Assembly: GCA_947502355.1 (NCBI GenBank) | Contig: CANMZP010000014.1 | Location: 42,806 to 106,805, forward strand | DNA from: an uncultured Thalassotalea sp. | Lineage (GTDB): Bacteria > Pseudomonadota > Gammaproteobacteria > Enterobacterales > Alteromonadaceae | Reading direction: 5' to 3' | DNA length: 64,000 bases | Shown here: piece after piece, positions 9,741-19,258 of the stretch | Layout of the letters: each line of letters begins with the position of its first letter | Position numbering within the stretch: position 1 is the stretch's first letter | Position numbers and translations under genes: made by a program | Notes under the pieces: model-generated | Seen by the model: only the letters and a program-made list of their open reading frames with translations | Databases searched by the model: none | Told to the model about the DNA's origin: nothing

Positions 9741-9771
9741 AAAAAGCCAGAGTATCAAACTCTGGCTTTTT
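9741..9771. terminator. Bidirectional terminator between hldE and tolC
   Basis: A 12-bp perfect stem AAAAAGCCAGAG / CTCTGGCTTTTT with a 7-base loop; U-runs on both strands serve the two converging genes. Confidence 0.9.
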
Positions 9772-9793
9772 ATGACGGTAAGTAAATAACGAA

Positions 9794-11125
9794 TTATTTA
9801 GCAGACAAACCGTTGTTGATTGCTACGATGTCTTCGTCGCTAATCGTACCGGTTGCCGCTTTAAGCGCTAACATGTTATTGATGTACTGGTAACGAGTTG
9901 TTGAAAGGTTACGCTTCGCATTGTAAAGGTTACGAGTGCTGTCTAGTACGTCAACGATAGTACGTGTACCTACTTCAAAACCTGCTTCCGTTGCTTTTAG
10001 TGCACTTTCAGCTGAAATAACCGCTTGTTCAAAGGCTTTAACACCTGAGATTGTCGCAACAATTGAGTTATAAGAGTTACGAGAATCACGAACAACACCA
10101 CGATAAACTAATTGCATACCTTGACTTGCTGCTGCGTAGTCGTGTTGTGCTTGACGAACGGTTGAGCTAGTGAAGCCACCTTCGTAAATTGGTACGTTTA
10201 ATTGTATACCAATACGGTTTTGGTCAACGTCGTAGCCATTTACATCTGGGTCGCCGTTGTCGTATTCAAAATCAGAATCAGAAGAGCTGACTGAACCAGA
10301 CAAGCTTAATGTTGGTAAGTGACCAGAGGTGGCGATATCGATTTGATCTTTAGCGATATCCATGGCAATACGCTCACCGATTAACTGCAAGTTTTTAGCA
10401 ACCGCAGTATCTTCCCAGTGATCAATGTTTGCAGGCGTAGGCATAAATGGCGAGAAACGGTCCGTATTTAATACGTTTAAGTTCTCAGGGTAAACACCTG
10501 TGATTTCACGTAGTGCTTCTTCTGCATTGTATACGTTGTTTTGTGCTGCAATTTCAGCTGCTACGGAGTTATCGTACTGTGCTTGCGCTTCATGTACGTC
10601 AGTAATTGCCGTTAAACCAACAGAGAAGCGTTGTTTGGTTTGCTCTAATTGACGCTCGATGGCATTTTTTTCAGCTACTGCAAACTCAAGACTATCGTTT
10701 GCGGCTAATACGTTAAAGTAAGCTCCTGTTACGCGAGAAATCAGTAACTGCTTACTGAACTGGTAGTTAATATCAGAGCGATGTGCCGCTTTTTTGCTAG
10801 CATCAAGGGTTAACCAGCTGCTGTGGTTGTATACTGACATGCTCAAGTTTAATGCGAAACTTGTTGTGTCTGTATCTGTTTCTACCATTGGGTTATCAGT
10901 GGTATCCATTGTATAACCAGCCGTTGCATTAATTTGTGGTAATAATGCAGAGCGTGCTTGTTCAATGCTTTCTTCAGTTGACTTGAAGATAGCTTCAGCT
11001 TGAAGAACCGTTGGATCTTTGGTTAGGGCCAGCTGATAAGTTTGTAATAAATCTTGAGCTGCAACAAGTTGACTGCTTCCGGCTAATACTAGCCCAACTA
11101 CGATTGAGTTAAATTTTATTGACAT
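9794..11125 (-). CDS. tolC: TolC-family outer-membrane efflux channel
   Basis: A 443-residue precursor with an N-terminal signal peptide ending near VAAQ (cleavage about residue 23). The mature protein has the duplicated outer-membrane efflux protein pattern: long alternating Ala/Gln/Asn-rich helices with beta segments, and the repeat-end motif NVPIYEGGFTSSTVRQAQHDY. TolC trimers span the outer membrane and periplasm and serve as the common exit duct for RND, MFS and ABC pumps and type I secretion. The divergent neighbours nudF-yqiB-cpdA-yqiA-parE reproduce the E. coli tolC locus, supporting true orthology rather than a generic NodT-like channel. Confidence 0.93.
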   Translation of the reverse strand: MSIKFNSIVVGLVLAGSSQLVAAQDLLQTYQLALTKDPTVLQAEAIFKSTEESIEQARSALLPQINATAGYTMDTTDNPMVETDTDTTSFALNLSMSVYNHSSWLTLDASKKAAHRSDINYQFSKQLLISRVTGAYFNVLAANDSLEFAVAEKNAIERQLEQTKQRFSVGLTAITDVHEAQAQYDNSVAAEIAAQNNVYNAEEALREITGVYPENLNVLNTDRFSPFMPTPANIDHWEDTAVAKNLQLIGERIAMDIAKDQIDIATSGHLPTLSLSGSVSSSDSDFEYDNGDPDVNGYDVDQNRIGIQLNVPIYEGGFTSSTVRQAQHDYAAASQGMQLVYRGVVRDSRNSYNSIVATISGVKAFEQAVISAESALKATEAGFEVGTRTIVDVLDSTRNLYNAKRNLSTTRYQYINNMLALKAATGTISDEDIVAINNGLSAK

Positions 11126-11283
11126 AAGTTTTTGATTTCCCTTTTAACACTCTTATTCGGTTTGGTTGATTAAGTGTAGCTGTAATTGTTACTATGCTGA
11201 ATACTCTTTTTCAAGTCAGCCTACATCAAAGTGTAACAGAATTTTTCTGTAGGGTATTGTTAATACGGCGAGTTTTACAAAAA

Positions 11284-11913
11284 ATGACAATTCATAACAA
11301 GATGGGTGGGTTCAGCAAAAAGCATGTTGTCATCGATAAAAAAACAACTGTTTTTAATGGCTTTTTTAAAATTGATCTGTACAAGTTAAAACATAAGCTA
11401 TTTCACGGCGGGTGGAGTGAGTGGTTTACTCGTGAGGTTTTTGAGCGGGGGGATGCGGTTGTGATGCTCCCTTATGATCCAATAACTGATCAAGTTGTAC
11501 TCATTGAACAGTTTAGAGTCGGCGCCATAAGAACCGAGGAAAGCCCTTGGTTACTGGAGTTTGTCGCTGGCATGTTTCATCAAGGGGAAAGCCCGGTAGA
11601 GGTGGCCATAAGAGAAGCTAAAGAGGAAGCAAACATTGATATCGACATTGCCCAAGTCAAGCATGTGATGGATTTTATGTCCAGCCCCGGCGGTACCTCG
11701 GAAAAACTCTATCTTTATGTCGCATTAATTGCCAGCGCTCAGATTGTTGATGGACATGTTGCAGGCTTAGATGAAGAGCATGAAGACATTAAAACGCATG
11801 TGGTTAGCCGCGAGCTAGCCTTAACTTGGCTACAAGAAGGCAAAATAAACAATGCTTCTACCATTATTGGTTTGCAATGGTTAGCCTTAAACTATCATAC
11901 TCTGCAACCGTAA
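11284..11913 (+). CDS. nudF: ADP-ribose pyrophosphatase (Nudix hydrolase)
   Basis: NudF cleaves ADP-ribose to AMP and ribose-5-phosphate. The Nudix box is present: G-x5-E-x7-REAKEEANI, with the REUxEE metal-binding core intact; the glycine usually found after EEA is an asparagine here. A start at the ATG at 11284 gives 209 residues, the length of E. coli NudF. An in-frame ATG 90 bases upstream would add an arginine-rich tail unlike the family. I see no clear ribosome site for either. First gene of nudF-yqiB-cpdA-(orf)-yqiA-parE, divergent from tolC. Confidence 0.9.
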   Translation: MTIHNKMGGFSKKHVVIDKKTTVFNGFFKIDLYKLKHKLFHGGWSEWFTREVFERGDAVVMLPYDPITDQVVLIEQFRVGAIRTEESPWLLEFVAGMFHQGESPVEVAIREAKEEANIDIDIAQVKHVMDFMSSPGGTSEKLYLYVALIASAQIVDGHVAGLDEEHEDIKTHVVSRELALTWLQEGKINNASTIIGLQWLALNYHTLQP

Positions 11914-11964
11914 TTGACGACATTAAACCTAAACCTAACCATTAATGAGGTAGACCAAACGATT

Positions 11965-12426
11965 ATGTCACTATCAAAATATCGCCCGCGCTTAGGGGGC
12001 TTAATTAACAGTTTTGAAGTGAACTATATGTTACTCATTCGATTATTAGGTCACTTAGATGAGGTGGGGGAGTTCCATCATTTCTTAATTAATGAGCATT
12101 TACAGTATCAGCTCACCATTAAAGAAAAGTCCAAGTATACTCATCTTGTTGAATTTAAACAGTTAACAGATGAAGATACTGATGGCGCTGAAAAAGCAAG
12201 CCTATTAAAGAAGCCTTGTATGGTCATTCGTCTTTATCATGATGCGCGTTTGGCGGAAGTTATTACCACCCAGCACATTCGACAAATTAAACCTCGATAC
12301 GATTACCCTAATGAAGCCATGCACCAGCCAGATGAAAAAAGACAAAACCATCAATTTTTAACCCAATGGTTACAACTTTGTCTGGCGCAGGGGCAGTCTA
12401 CTGGTATTCTCCCTAAAAAACCTTAA
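11965..12426 (+). CDS. yqiB: DUF1249 protein YqiB
   Basis: A cytosolic protein of 153 residues from the ATG at 11965 (starting MSLSKYRPRLGG), with GAGGT about 13 bases before it. An in-frame TTG at 11914, directly after the nudF stop, would add 17 residues. The YqiB/DUF1249 pattern is visible: an N-terminal segment with an NYMLLIRLL-like helix, HLVEFKQL, MVIRLYHDARLAEV, and a final helix after QPDEKRQNHQFLTQWL. Function is unknown. It is the usual second gene of this operon in gammaproteobacteria, which is the main support for the name. Confidence 0.85.
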   Translation: MSLSKYRPRLGGLINSFEVNYMLLIRLLGHLDEVGEFHHFLINEHLQYQLTIKEKSKYTHLVEFKQLTDEDTDGAEKASLLKKPCMVIRLYHDARLAEVITTQHIRQIKPRYDYPNEAMHQPDEKRQNHQFLTQWLQLCLAQGQSTGILPKKP

Positions 12427-12456
12427 AGCCATTATTTAATTGGAATGAATTTCACT

Positions 12457-13239
12457 ATGCCGAATCCAAAACAAATATCTTTAGTACAAATCAGTGATTG
12501 TCACTTATTTGCCGATCAAGATGCATTACATTTCGGTCAACCTGTGTATCAAAACTTATTAAGAATATTGCAAGAAATAGCTAAACTGGAAGGGGTGGAT
12601 GCAATCATTTTTAGTGGTGATCTCTCCCAAGATCACTCGATTGTCTCATATCGAAATTTTGTTAAGGCTTTTAGTCAAGCCGTTGATGAATTTGGTTTAA
12701 ATGCCCCTTTGTATTGGCTCCCAGGCAATCATGATGAGCTACAATTGTTGGAACAAACTTTAGTTCACCCATTAATTGTTCACGAAAATCTCATTCAATT
12801 CGATTCGTGGCAAATACAGTTAATTGATTCAACAAGCCCAACGCCAAGTGGTCATGTATATGATGAACAGCTAGATGCATTGAAACAGACAGCGCAGACC
12901 ACAAAATTTTGCATGGTTTTTATGCATCATACACCGATAGAAGTTGGGTTCTTTATTGATAAGCATGGCTTACGTCATAAAAAGCAGTTTTGGGAGGCGA
13001 TGAATTCTATCGTGCAAGTGAAAGCAATTTGTAGCGGGCATGTTCATCAGGGCATGTCTTTTGCTGCGACTGCAGAACATCAAATACCTGTGTTTACTTG
13101 TCCGGCTACCTCGATTCAATTCGACCCAACATGTCCAACAGTTGCCGCGTTAGATAAAGGTCCTGGGTATCGGCATTTTTATTTAAATCAAAATGGTTGC
13201 ATTGAAACATCATTACATTATCTGAGCTTAGTTAAATAG
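12457..13239 (+). CDS. cpdA: 3',5'-cyclic AMP phosphodiesterase
   Basis: CpdA hydrolyses cAMP to AMP and so lowers CRP activity. All metallophosphoesterase motifs are visible in order: ISDCHLF (D-x-H), SGDLSQD (GD), LPGNHDE (GNHD/E), FMHHTP (H) and CSGHVHQG (GHxH), which together hold the two metal ions. The ATG at 12457 is preferred because GGAATG lies about 10 bases before it; an in-frame ATG at 12445 would add 4 residues. The length of 260 compares with 275 in E. coli. It lies 30 bases after yqiB and should be co-transcribed with it. Confidence 0.92.
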   Translation: MPNPKQISLVQISDCHLFADQDALHFGQPVYQNLLRILQEIAKLEGVDAIIFSGDLSQDHSIVSYRNFVKAFSQAVDEFGLNAPLYWLPGNHDELQLLEQTLVHPLIVHENLIQFDSWQIQLIDSTSPTPSGHVYDEQLDALKQTAQTTKFCMVFMHHTPIEVGFFIDKHGLRHKKQFWEAMNSIVQVKAICSGHVHQGMSFAATAEHQIPVFTCPATSIQFDPTCPTVAALDKGPGYRHFYLNQNGCIETSLHYLSLVK

Positions 13240-13577
13240 ATACTTATAGCGACCTTATTAAGTTTTTTGCCGCTTAGCGAGAATTTTAATACTTTTAGGC
13301 AAGGTTTTAATTTTTAGGTCATTGTAGCTGTTTTATCAAATCAATAAAACAGCTACAAGCCTTTAAAAGCACCCTTGTTGAGTTCATCAAGTGCCCTTAA
13401 CTATAAACTATGTAAAGGCTACGCAAAATACTATGCTAAAGATAGTTATCGTATTAATGCACCTCTTATCTAACTCTAAGTTTTGCAACAATTTAATGGA
13501 TCTAATATCACCCAATGATTAACTATAGAGCAAGTTAGAATAAGCTATAGGTAACTGCTCTGTAAAATTATAGCTAA
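13240..13577. other. Gene-free stretch after cpdA
   Basis: AT-rich, with one perfect 15-bp inverted repeat (13322-13358, listed separately) and no credible ORF. A promoter for the small membrane-protein gene that follows is expected here, but no convincing box pair stands out. Confidence 0.5.
13322..13358. terminator. Long perfect stem-loop downstream of cpdA
   Basis: A 15-bp perfect inverted repeat TTGTAGCTGTTTTAT / ATAAAACAGCTACAA with a 7-base loop. No long U-run follows, so it may be an atypical terminator or an RNA stability element. Confidence 0.5.
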
Positions 13578-14204
13578 GTGTTTGATAGGCTTTATATTAA
13601 AGTGTATCATACCGCTTCATATCAAAGGGATGCTAGTAATAGCTCTAAATATAAGGAATTTTTTATCAAAAATCTACTCGCTTTATTACTGTTTTTCACC
13701 CCTTTTTCATCGTTTGCAGGCTACGAGTTCGAATACAAATATATGAGAATTAACCAAGACCTATATGATGACTTCTATTTTGAAATGGATGCAATTAATG
13801 TTGGTTTTGCTTATGTAACTGGAGGCAATTACGGCTTAAGGTTAGAAGGTGCAATGAGTAATAATGTCGATAATAAATATGACATTGAGAATGAAGATCA
13901 TAAAAATAAAATTGAAAAATTATTTTCTGTTATTTTATTTAAAAGATGGGAAATTCAGCAATATTCATTTGAATTAGGGGTTGGCCAAACCGATTATGAT
14001 ACGGATTGGACGGTAAATGGAAAAGATGTTGAGGGGCTTGGCGGTGTTGATTCTGATTTTTCATTTCATTTTACGACCTATTACGCAATAAATGAAGATC
14101 TTGAATTCCTTGTTGGTTATACCGATATTTATCGAAAAGATAAAAATAATTATGGTAAAGAGTCTACTTATAGTTTTAATATAGGGTTAAAACACAATCT
14201 CTAA
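13578..14204 (+). CDS. Putative outer-membrane beta-barrel protein of unknown family
   Basis: The frame is open from a GTG at 13578 for 208 residues. A clear signal peptide, NLLALLLFFTPFSSFA, ends before GYEFEYKY. The mature part (about 155 residues) alternates polar and aromatic residues in short strands, such as YGLRLEGAMSNN, YSFELGVGQTDYDTDW and YSFNIGLKHNL with a C-terminal hydrophobic ending, as in small OmpA/OmpW-like barrels. The 29 residues between the GTG and the signal peptide look non-coding. AAGGAA at 13653-13658 sits 6 bases before an ATC codon at 13665, exactly where a signal-peptide start would be expected. The gene interrupts the usual cpdA-yqiA order and is more AT-rich than its neighbours. 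Confidence 0.6.
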   Translation: MFDRLYIKVYHTASYQRDASNSSKYKEFFIKNLLALLLFFTPFSSFAGYEFEYKYMRINQDLYDDFYFEMDAINVGFAYVTGGNYGLRLEGAMSNNVDNKYDIENEDHKNKIEKLFSVILFKRWEIQQYSFELGVGQTDYDTDWTVNGKDVEGLGGVDSDFSFHFTTYYAINEDLEFLVGYTDIYRKDKNNYGKESTYSFNIGLKHNL

Positions 14205-14279
14205 AATAAGATAATGTGAAACGATAGTGACATCCGTTAGGGTCTCAATATTTGTTATAAACATTTCAAAATACATTTA

Positions 14280-14861
14280 ATGGATTCAAATCTAAATATA
14301 CTTTTTATTCATGGCTTTAATAGCTCTCCTCGCTCATTTAAAGCAGAAGCTACCGCGCAATATTTGCAAGAAAATCATCCCGATATACAATTTATTTGTC
14401 CGCAGTTAGTTAGCAACCCGTTTATAGCCATTGAACAACTTGAGGCTATTATCAACGCAGCACCTCAAAGCCGTTGGTGTCTTGTGGGATCATCGTTAGG
14501 CGGCTTTTTTGCCACCTTTCTTAGCGAAAAATATCAATGCCCAGCTGTTTTGATAAACCCCGCTGTGCGGCCTTTTGAGCTGGCTGGTGAAATTGCTGGC
14601 AAGCAATATAACCCTTATACCGAAGAGCATTATGAGGTGACTGAACAGCAAGTATGTTCGTTAAAATCATTGGAATGTAAATCAATCAATATCAATCACT
14701 TTTTTGTTATGGTACAAACAGGTGATGAAGTCTTGGATTATCAAAAAGCCGTTGCAAAATATCATGGTTGTCAGATGAGAATTGAACAAGGTGGTGATCA
14801 CAGCTACATTAATTTCTCAGCAACTTTACCCCTTATAACCGAGTTTTTTAATTTATCCTAA
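14280..14861 (+). CDS. yqiA: Esterase YqiA (alpha/beta hydrolase)
   Basis: A 193-residue alpha/beta hydrolase. It opens with the strand and oxyanion region ILFIHGFNSSPRSFKA, and its nucleophile elbow is VGSSLGGFFA with the catalytic serine in G-S-S-L-G-G. The likely acid and base are in VMVQTGDEVLDY and GGDHSYINF. E. coli YqiA acts on short-chain esters and palmitoyl-CoA; the natural substrate is uncertain. It lies just before parE, as in E. coli, which supports the assignment. Confidence 0.88.
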   Translation: MDSNLNILFIHGFNSSPRSFKAEATAQYLQENHPDIQFICPQLVSNPFIAIEQLEAIINAAPQSRWCLVGSSLGGFFATFLSEKYQCPAVLINPAVRPFELAGEIAGKQYNPYTEEHYEVTEQQVCSLKSLECKSININHFFVMVQTGDEVLDYQKAVAKYHGCQMRIEQGGDHSYINFSATLPLITEFFNLS

Positions 14862-14896
14862 ACCGGTTATAAGGTATTATTTTAATAAGAACATAA

Positions 14897-16810
<1,914 letters not shown>

Positions 16811-16937
16811 CCAGTGAAAACGGCGATACACCTATGGGAATATAAAGCACATATTCCTCGAAGCAGAGGTGTCATTCTGAGTAGCCTATGGCAAGCTCAG
16901 GATCTCCTTCAGGTGCAGGCTGATTATGTCATTGTTC

Positions 16938-17010
16938 CACAGCATTCGAATGGAAATCCCAGATATTTAACACTTTAGCGAGCTAAAAGAAAAAATATCT
17001 GGGCACGTCA
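16938..17010. repeat. Dispersed hairpin repeat downstream of parE
   Basis: Begins CACAGCAT, then an ATCCCAGATATTTA segment. An 11-bp perfect inverted repeat CCCAGATATTT (16958-16968) / AAATATCTGGG (16993-17003) is followed by CACGTC. A related copy with the same order of elements lies at 24833-24911 behind parC. No gene is seen in the 235-base gap. Confidence 0.55.
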
Positions 17011-17045
17011 AAATTGCCAATCAATATTCACCCATTTTATCTATT

Positions 17046-18215
17046 CTATGCTTTAGCAAGAATAAACATCTGATAACCAAACTCCCCTAAGTATTTCTCA
17101 AAAATATCCATCTCAACCAAGGTGTCTTTAATGGCTTGTGAGTCTGGCATTTGAGCCTGCAAGTCAAGAGCACGCTGCTTAACGGGCAGGTAGTAATTTT
17201 CCCATGATGCCTGACTTAAAGAGAAATGCGCGATAACGTTGTAACCCGCTTGCTCAATTTGGTTTAGCCGAGTCTGTAAAGGCTGTATATCGGGGTATTC
17301 ACGAGTCCAAAAGGTATGAGCCGCCTCACTTTGGGTATCGGTTAACCACACCGCGTCGCTCAGCATCATGGTGCCATTGTCTTTTAGAAAGGGGTTCCAA
17401 GCCGCTAGCGCCTTTTCAACGCCCATAATGTAAGCACACCCCTCTGCCCAAATAAGATCATAGCTTTTAGGTTCTAGGGGTAAGTCGGTCATACTGGCAC
17501 AAAGGGGCGTTACTTGTTCACTCAGACCTTTTTCTTGCAGCGACGTCGCTAACTTATCTAGCGCTGACTGTTCGTTATCGACTGCCGTTATATGCGCGCC
17601 TGTTTGTTGTGCGATTATTGCGGTTGATAAGCCTTTTCCTGGGCCTATTTCCAACACCTGCTTTGGTGTTTGCGGCAATAAAGATAACGCTTTTAGGGTT
17701 TCTTCTTCACTGCCCGGACCCCAACGTTCAAGTGTTGAGAATATTTTCATAAAATCTTGCATGTATTTGTCGTGTTCAGTCATATCTTTAGATAACCATT
17801 TTAGTCTTAGCGCTTCTTTTTCTGTGAAGCCTTGTTTCATTAAAAATTCCAGATGCGCATCCGGGGCCACTTTATCCATATTGGCATGCCAGGTGCGCTC
17901 ATCACCTTTGCCAAGCATGGCTAAAAGCAATTCTCTAGACTGTTGTTTTTCAGCGATTTCAGCCTCAAGTTGGTCTAGTCGCAATTGTAATACCTGCAAA
18001 TCAATTTTTGCCTCAATCGACGCCTTACATTCTTTTAAGCTTAAGCCACCAGCTTGCAGTTGCTGTACCAGCTTGATTCGCTGAATGTCGATATCACGGT
18101 AAACTCGATAACCATTGGTTAAGCGTTCACCGTTAATTAGGCCTAATTTTTCATAATAGAGCAGGGCCGTACGTGAAAGCCCAACTCGGTCGGCGACTTG
18201 TGATATTCGGTACAT
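17046..18215 (-). CDS. MerR-family regulator fused to a SAM-dependent methyltransferase
   Basis: A 389-residue fusion. Residues 1-70 are a MerR winged helix (MYRISQVADRVGLSRTALLYYEKLGL, then NGYRVY), followed by a coiled coil to about residue 120. After a helical linker, a class I methyltransferase begins with VLEIGPGKGLSTAII (motif I), then ITAVDNEQSAL and YDLIWAEGCAYI. Known MerR proteins carry effector-binding domains in this position; here the enzyme may itself be the sensor, for example for a methyl-accepting toxicant. The start is the ATG at 18215, where the MerR fold begins; the upstream open frame is non-coding. A promoter with a 19-bp spacer lies directly upstream, so self-regulation is likely. 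Confidence 0.85.
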   Translation of the reverse strand: MYRISQVADRVGLSRTALLYYEKLGLINGERLTNGYRVYRDIDIQRIKLVQQLQAGGLSLKECKASIEAKIDLQVLQLRLDQLEAEIAEKQQSRELLLAMLGKGDERTWHANMDKVAPDAHLEFLMKQGFTEKEALRLKWLSKDMTEHDKYMQDFMKIFSTLERWGPGSEEETLKALSLLPQTPKQVLEIGPGKGLSTAIIAQQTGAHITAVDNEQSALDKLATSLQEKGLSEQVTPLCASMTDLPLEPKSYDLIWAEGCAYIMGVEKALAAWNPFLKDNGTMMLSDAVWLTDTQSEAAHTFWTREYPDIQPLQTRLNQIEQAGYNVIAHFSLSQASWENYYLPVKQRALDLQAQMPDSQAIKDTLVEMDIFEKYLGEFGYQMFILAKA

Positions 18216-18244
18216 AAACAATCTCAGCAAAAATTCGAAAGGTA

Positions 18245-18275
18245 ATCTTAAACTATAAAGCAATAGACAGGTCAA
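18245..18275 (-). promoter_or_regulatory. MerR-type promoter with 19-bp spacer
   Basis: On the minus strand: -35 TTGACC (18275-18270), a 19-base spacer, and -10 TAAGAT (18250-18245). The spacer carries a short CTAT/ATAG dyad. An over-long 19-bp spacer is the hallmark of promoters untwisted by MerR activators. The fusion gene starts about 30 bases downstream. Confidence 0.6.
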
Positions 18276-18298
18276 GCGTTGGTAAACGGAAAATAAAA

Positions 18299-18324
18299 AA
18301 GGCTTTTGCATGAGCAAAAGCCTT
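18299..18324 (-). terminator. Terminator of the ion-channel gene
   Basis: An 11-bp perfect stem AAGGCTTTTGC / GCAAAAGCCTT with a 4-base loop; on the minus strand it is followed by a T-run (18291-18300). It separates the channel gene from the MerR promoter. Confidence 0.85.
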
Positions 18325-18349
18325 ATAAAAGAGAGCAAAGAAAAAGCTA

Positions 18350-19138
18350 TTATGCTTTGTTTTGCGCTTTAATCAGTTCTTTCAACTCTCTGATCTCATC
18401 TTGTAACTCGCTTAAGCTTGGCTCTTTCTCGTTGCGCATTTTGGTATGCTCTTCTTCCATCACATTAACCACGATGCCAATCACCATATTTAAAAACGCG
18501 AATGCGGTAAAAAAGATAAACGATAAATAAAACACCCAAGACCAAGGGTACACATCCATGGTTTCGTATTGAATATCGGTCCAGTCTTCAAACGTCATAA
18601 TACGAAACAGAGTAAGCATGGAAATGGCAATGTCACCCCATAACGTTGGGTTGATGTCTTTAAAAACAAAACTGCCAAAAGCGGCGTATATATAGAAGAT
18701 TATAAACATTAATAAGATAACGTAACCTAATTGGGGCAACGCTTTGATTAATGAATTAATCAGTACTCGCAATTCGGGGACGACGGACACCATACGCAGA
18801 ACCCTAAATATGCGCACAAGTCGTGCTAACAGTGCCATTTCCGCATCATTGATTGGAATTAAACTAATGGCCACCACTAAAGTATCAAAGACGTTCCAGC
18901 CACTTTTGAAAAAGTGTTTTTTATTTGGGTCAGCGATAAAGCGAATGCTGATTTCAAATAAAAAGAAAATGGTAATAAACGTATCAAGAATTTGCGTGAT
19001 GGAGATAGCGCTGTCGGTTAATTCAAATGTTTTGGCTCCAATCTCCAACGCCGAAATTATGATCACCGCAACGACCGTAAATTCGAAGATTCGGTTGTTT
19101 TTTAATTGGTTTAAATTAGCCTGAAGGGTTTCGTACAT
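18350..19138 (-). CDS. Voltage-gated-type ion channel subunit (ion transport family)
   Basis: A 262-residue single-domain channel of the bacterial NaV-like ion transport family, with six membrane segments. S4 spans about residues 105-125 with arginines at 106, 109, 112, 115 and 124, three residues apart, as in a voltage sensor. The pore loop reads TLFRIMTFEDWTD, placing the filter at residues 182-188. The well-studied NaChBac type has TLESWAS there, so ion preference should not be assumed. A final acidic and heptad-like helix (about 239-262) fits the C-terminal coiled coil that holds such channels as tetramers. Single-gene unit with its own terminator. Confidence 0.85.
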   Translation of the reverse strand: MYETLQANLNQLKNNRIFEFTVVAVIIISALEIGAKTFELTDSAISITQILDTFITIFFLFEISIRFIADPNKKHFFKSGWNVFDTLVVAISLIPINDAEMALLARLVRIFRVLRMVSVVPELRVLINSLIKALPQLGYVILLMFIIFYIYAAFGSFVFKDINPTLWGDIAISMLTLFRIMTFEDWTDIQYETMDVYPWSWVFYLSFIFFTAFAFLNMVIGIVVNVMEEEHTKMRNEKEPSLSELQDEIRELKELIKAQNKA

Positions 19139-19224
19139 ACGTTACAACTTTATAAATAGTATCTGTTAATGTTTTGTTATGGGGGGAATATAAACGTTTT
19201 CAAGAGAGGCAGCAATTTAAAGCG

Positions 19225-19250
19225 TGCTCCCTGACAAAAATCAGGGAGCA
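19225..19250 (-). terminator. Stem-loop at the end of the DUF5916 gene
   Basis: A 10-bp perfect stem TGCTCCCTGA / TCAGGGAGCA with a 6-base loop, 9 bases past the minus-strand stop codon. The following tract is only moderately U-rich. Confidence 0.6.
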
Positions 19251-19258
19251 AATTGGGA

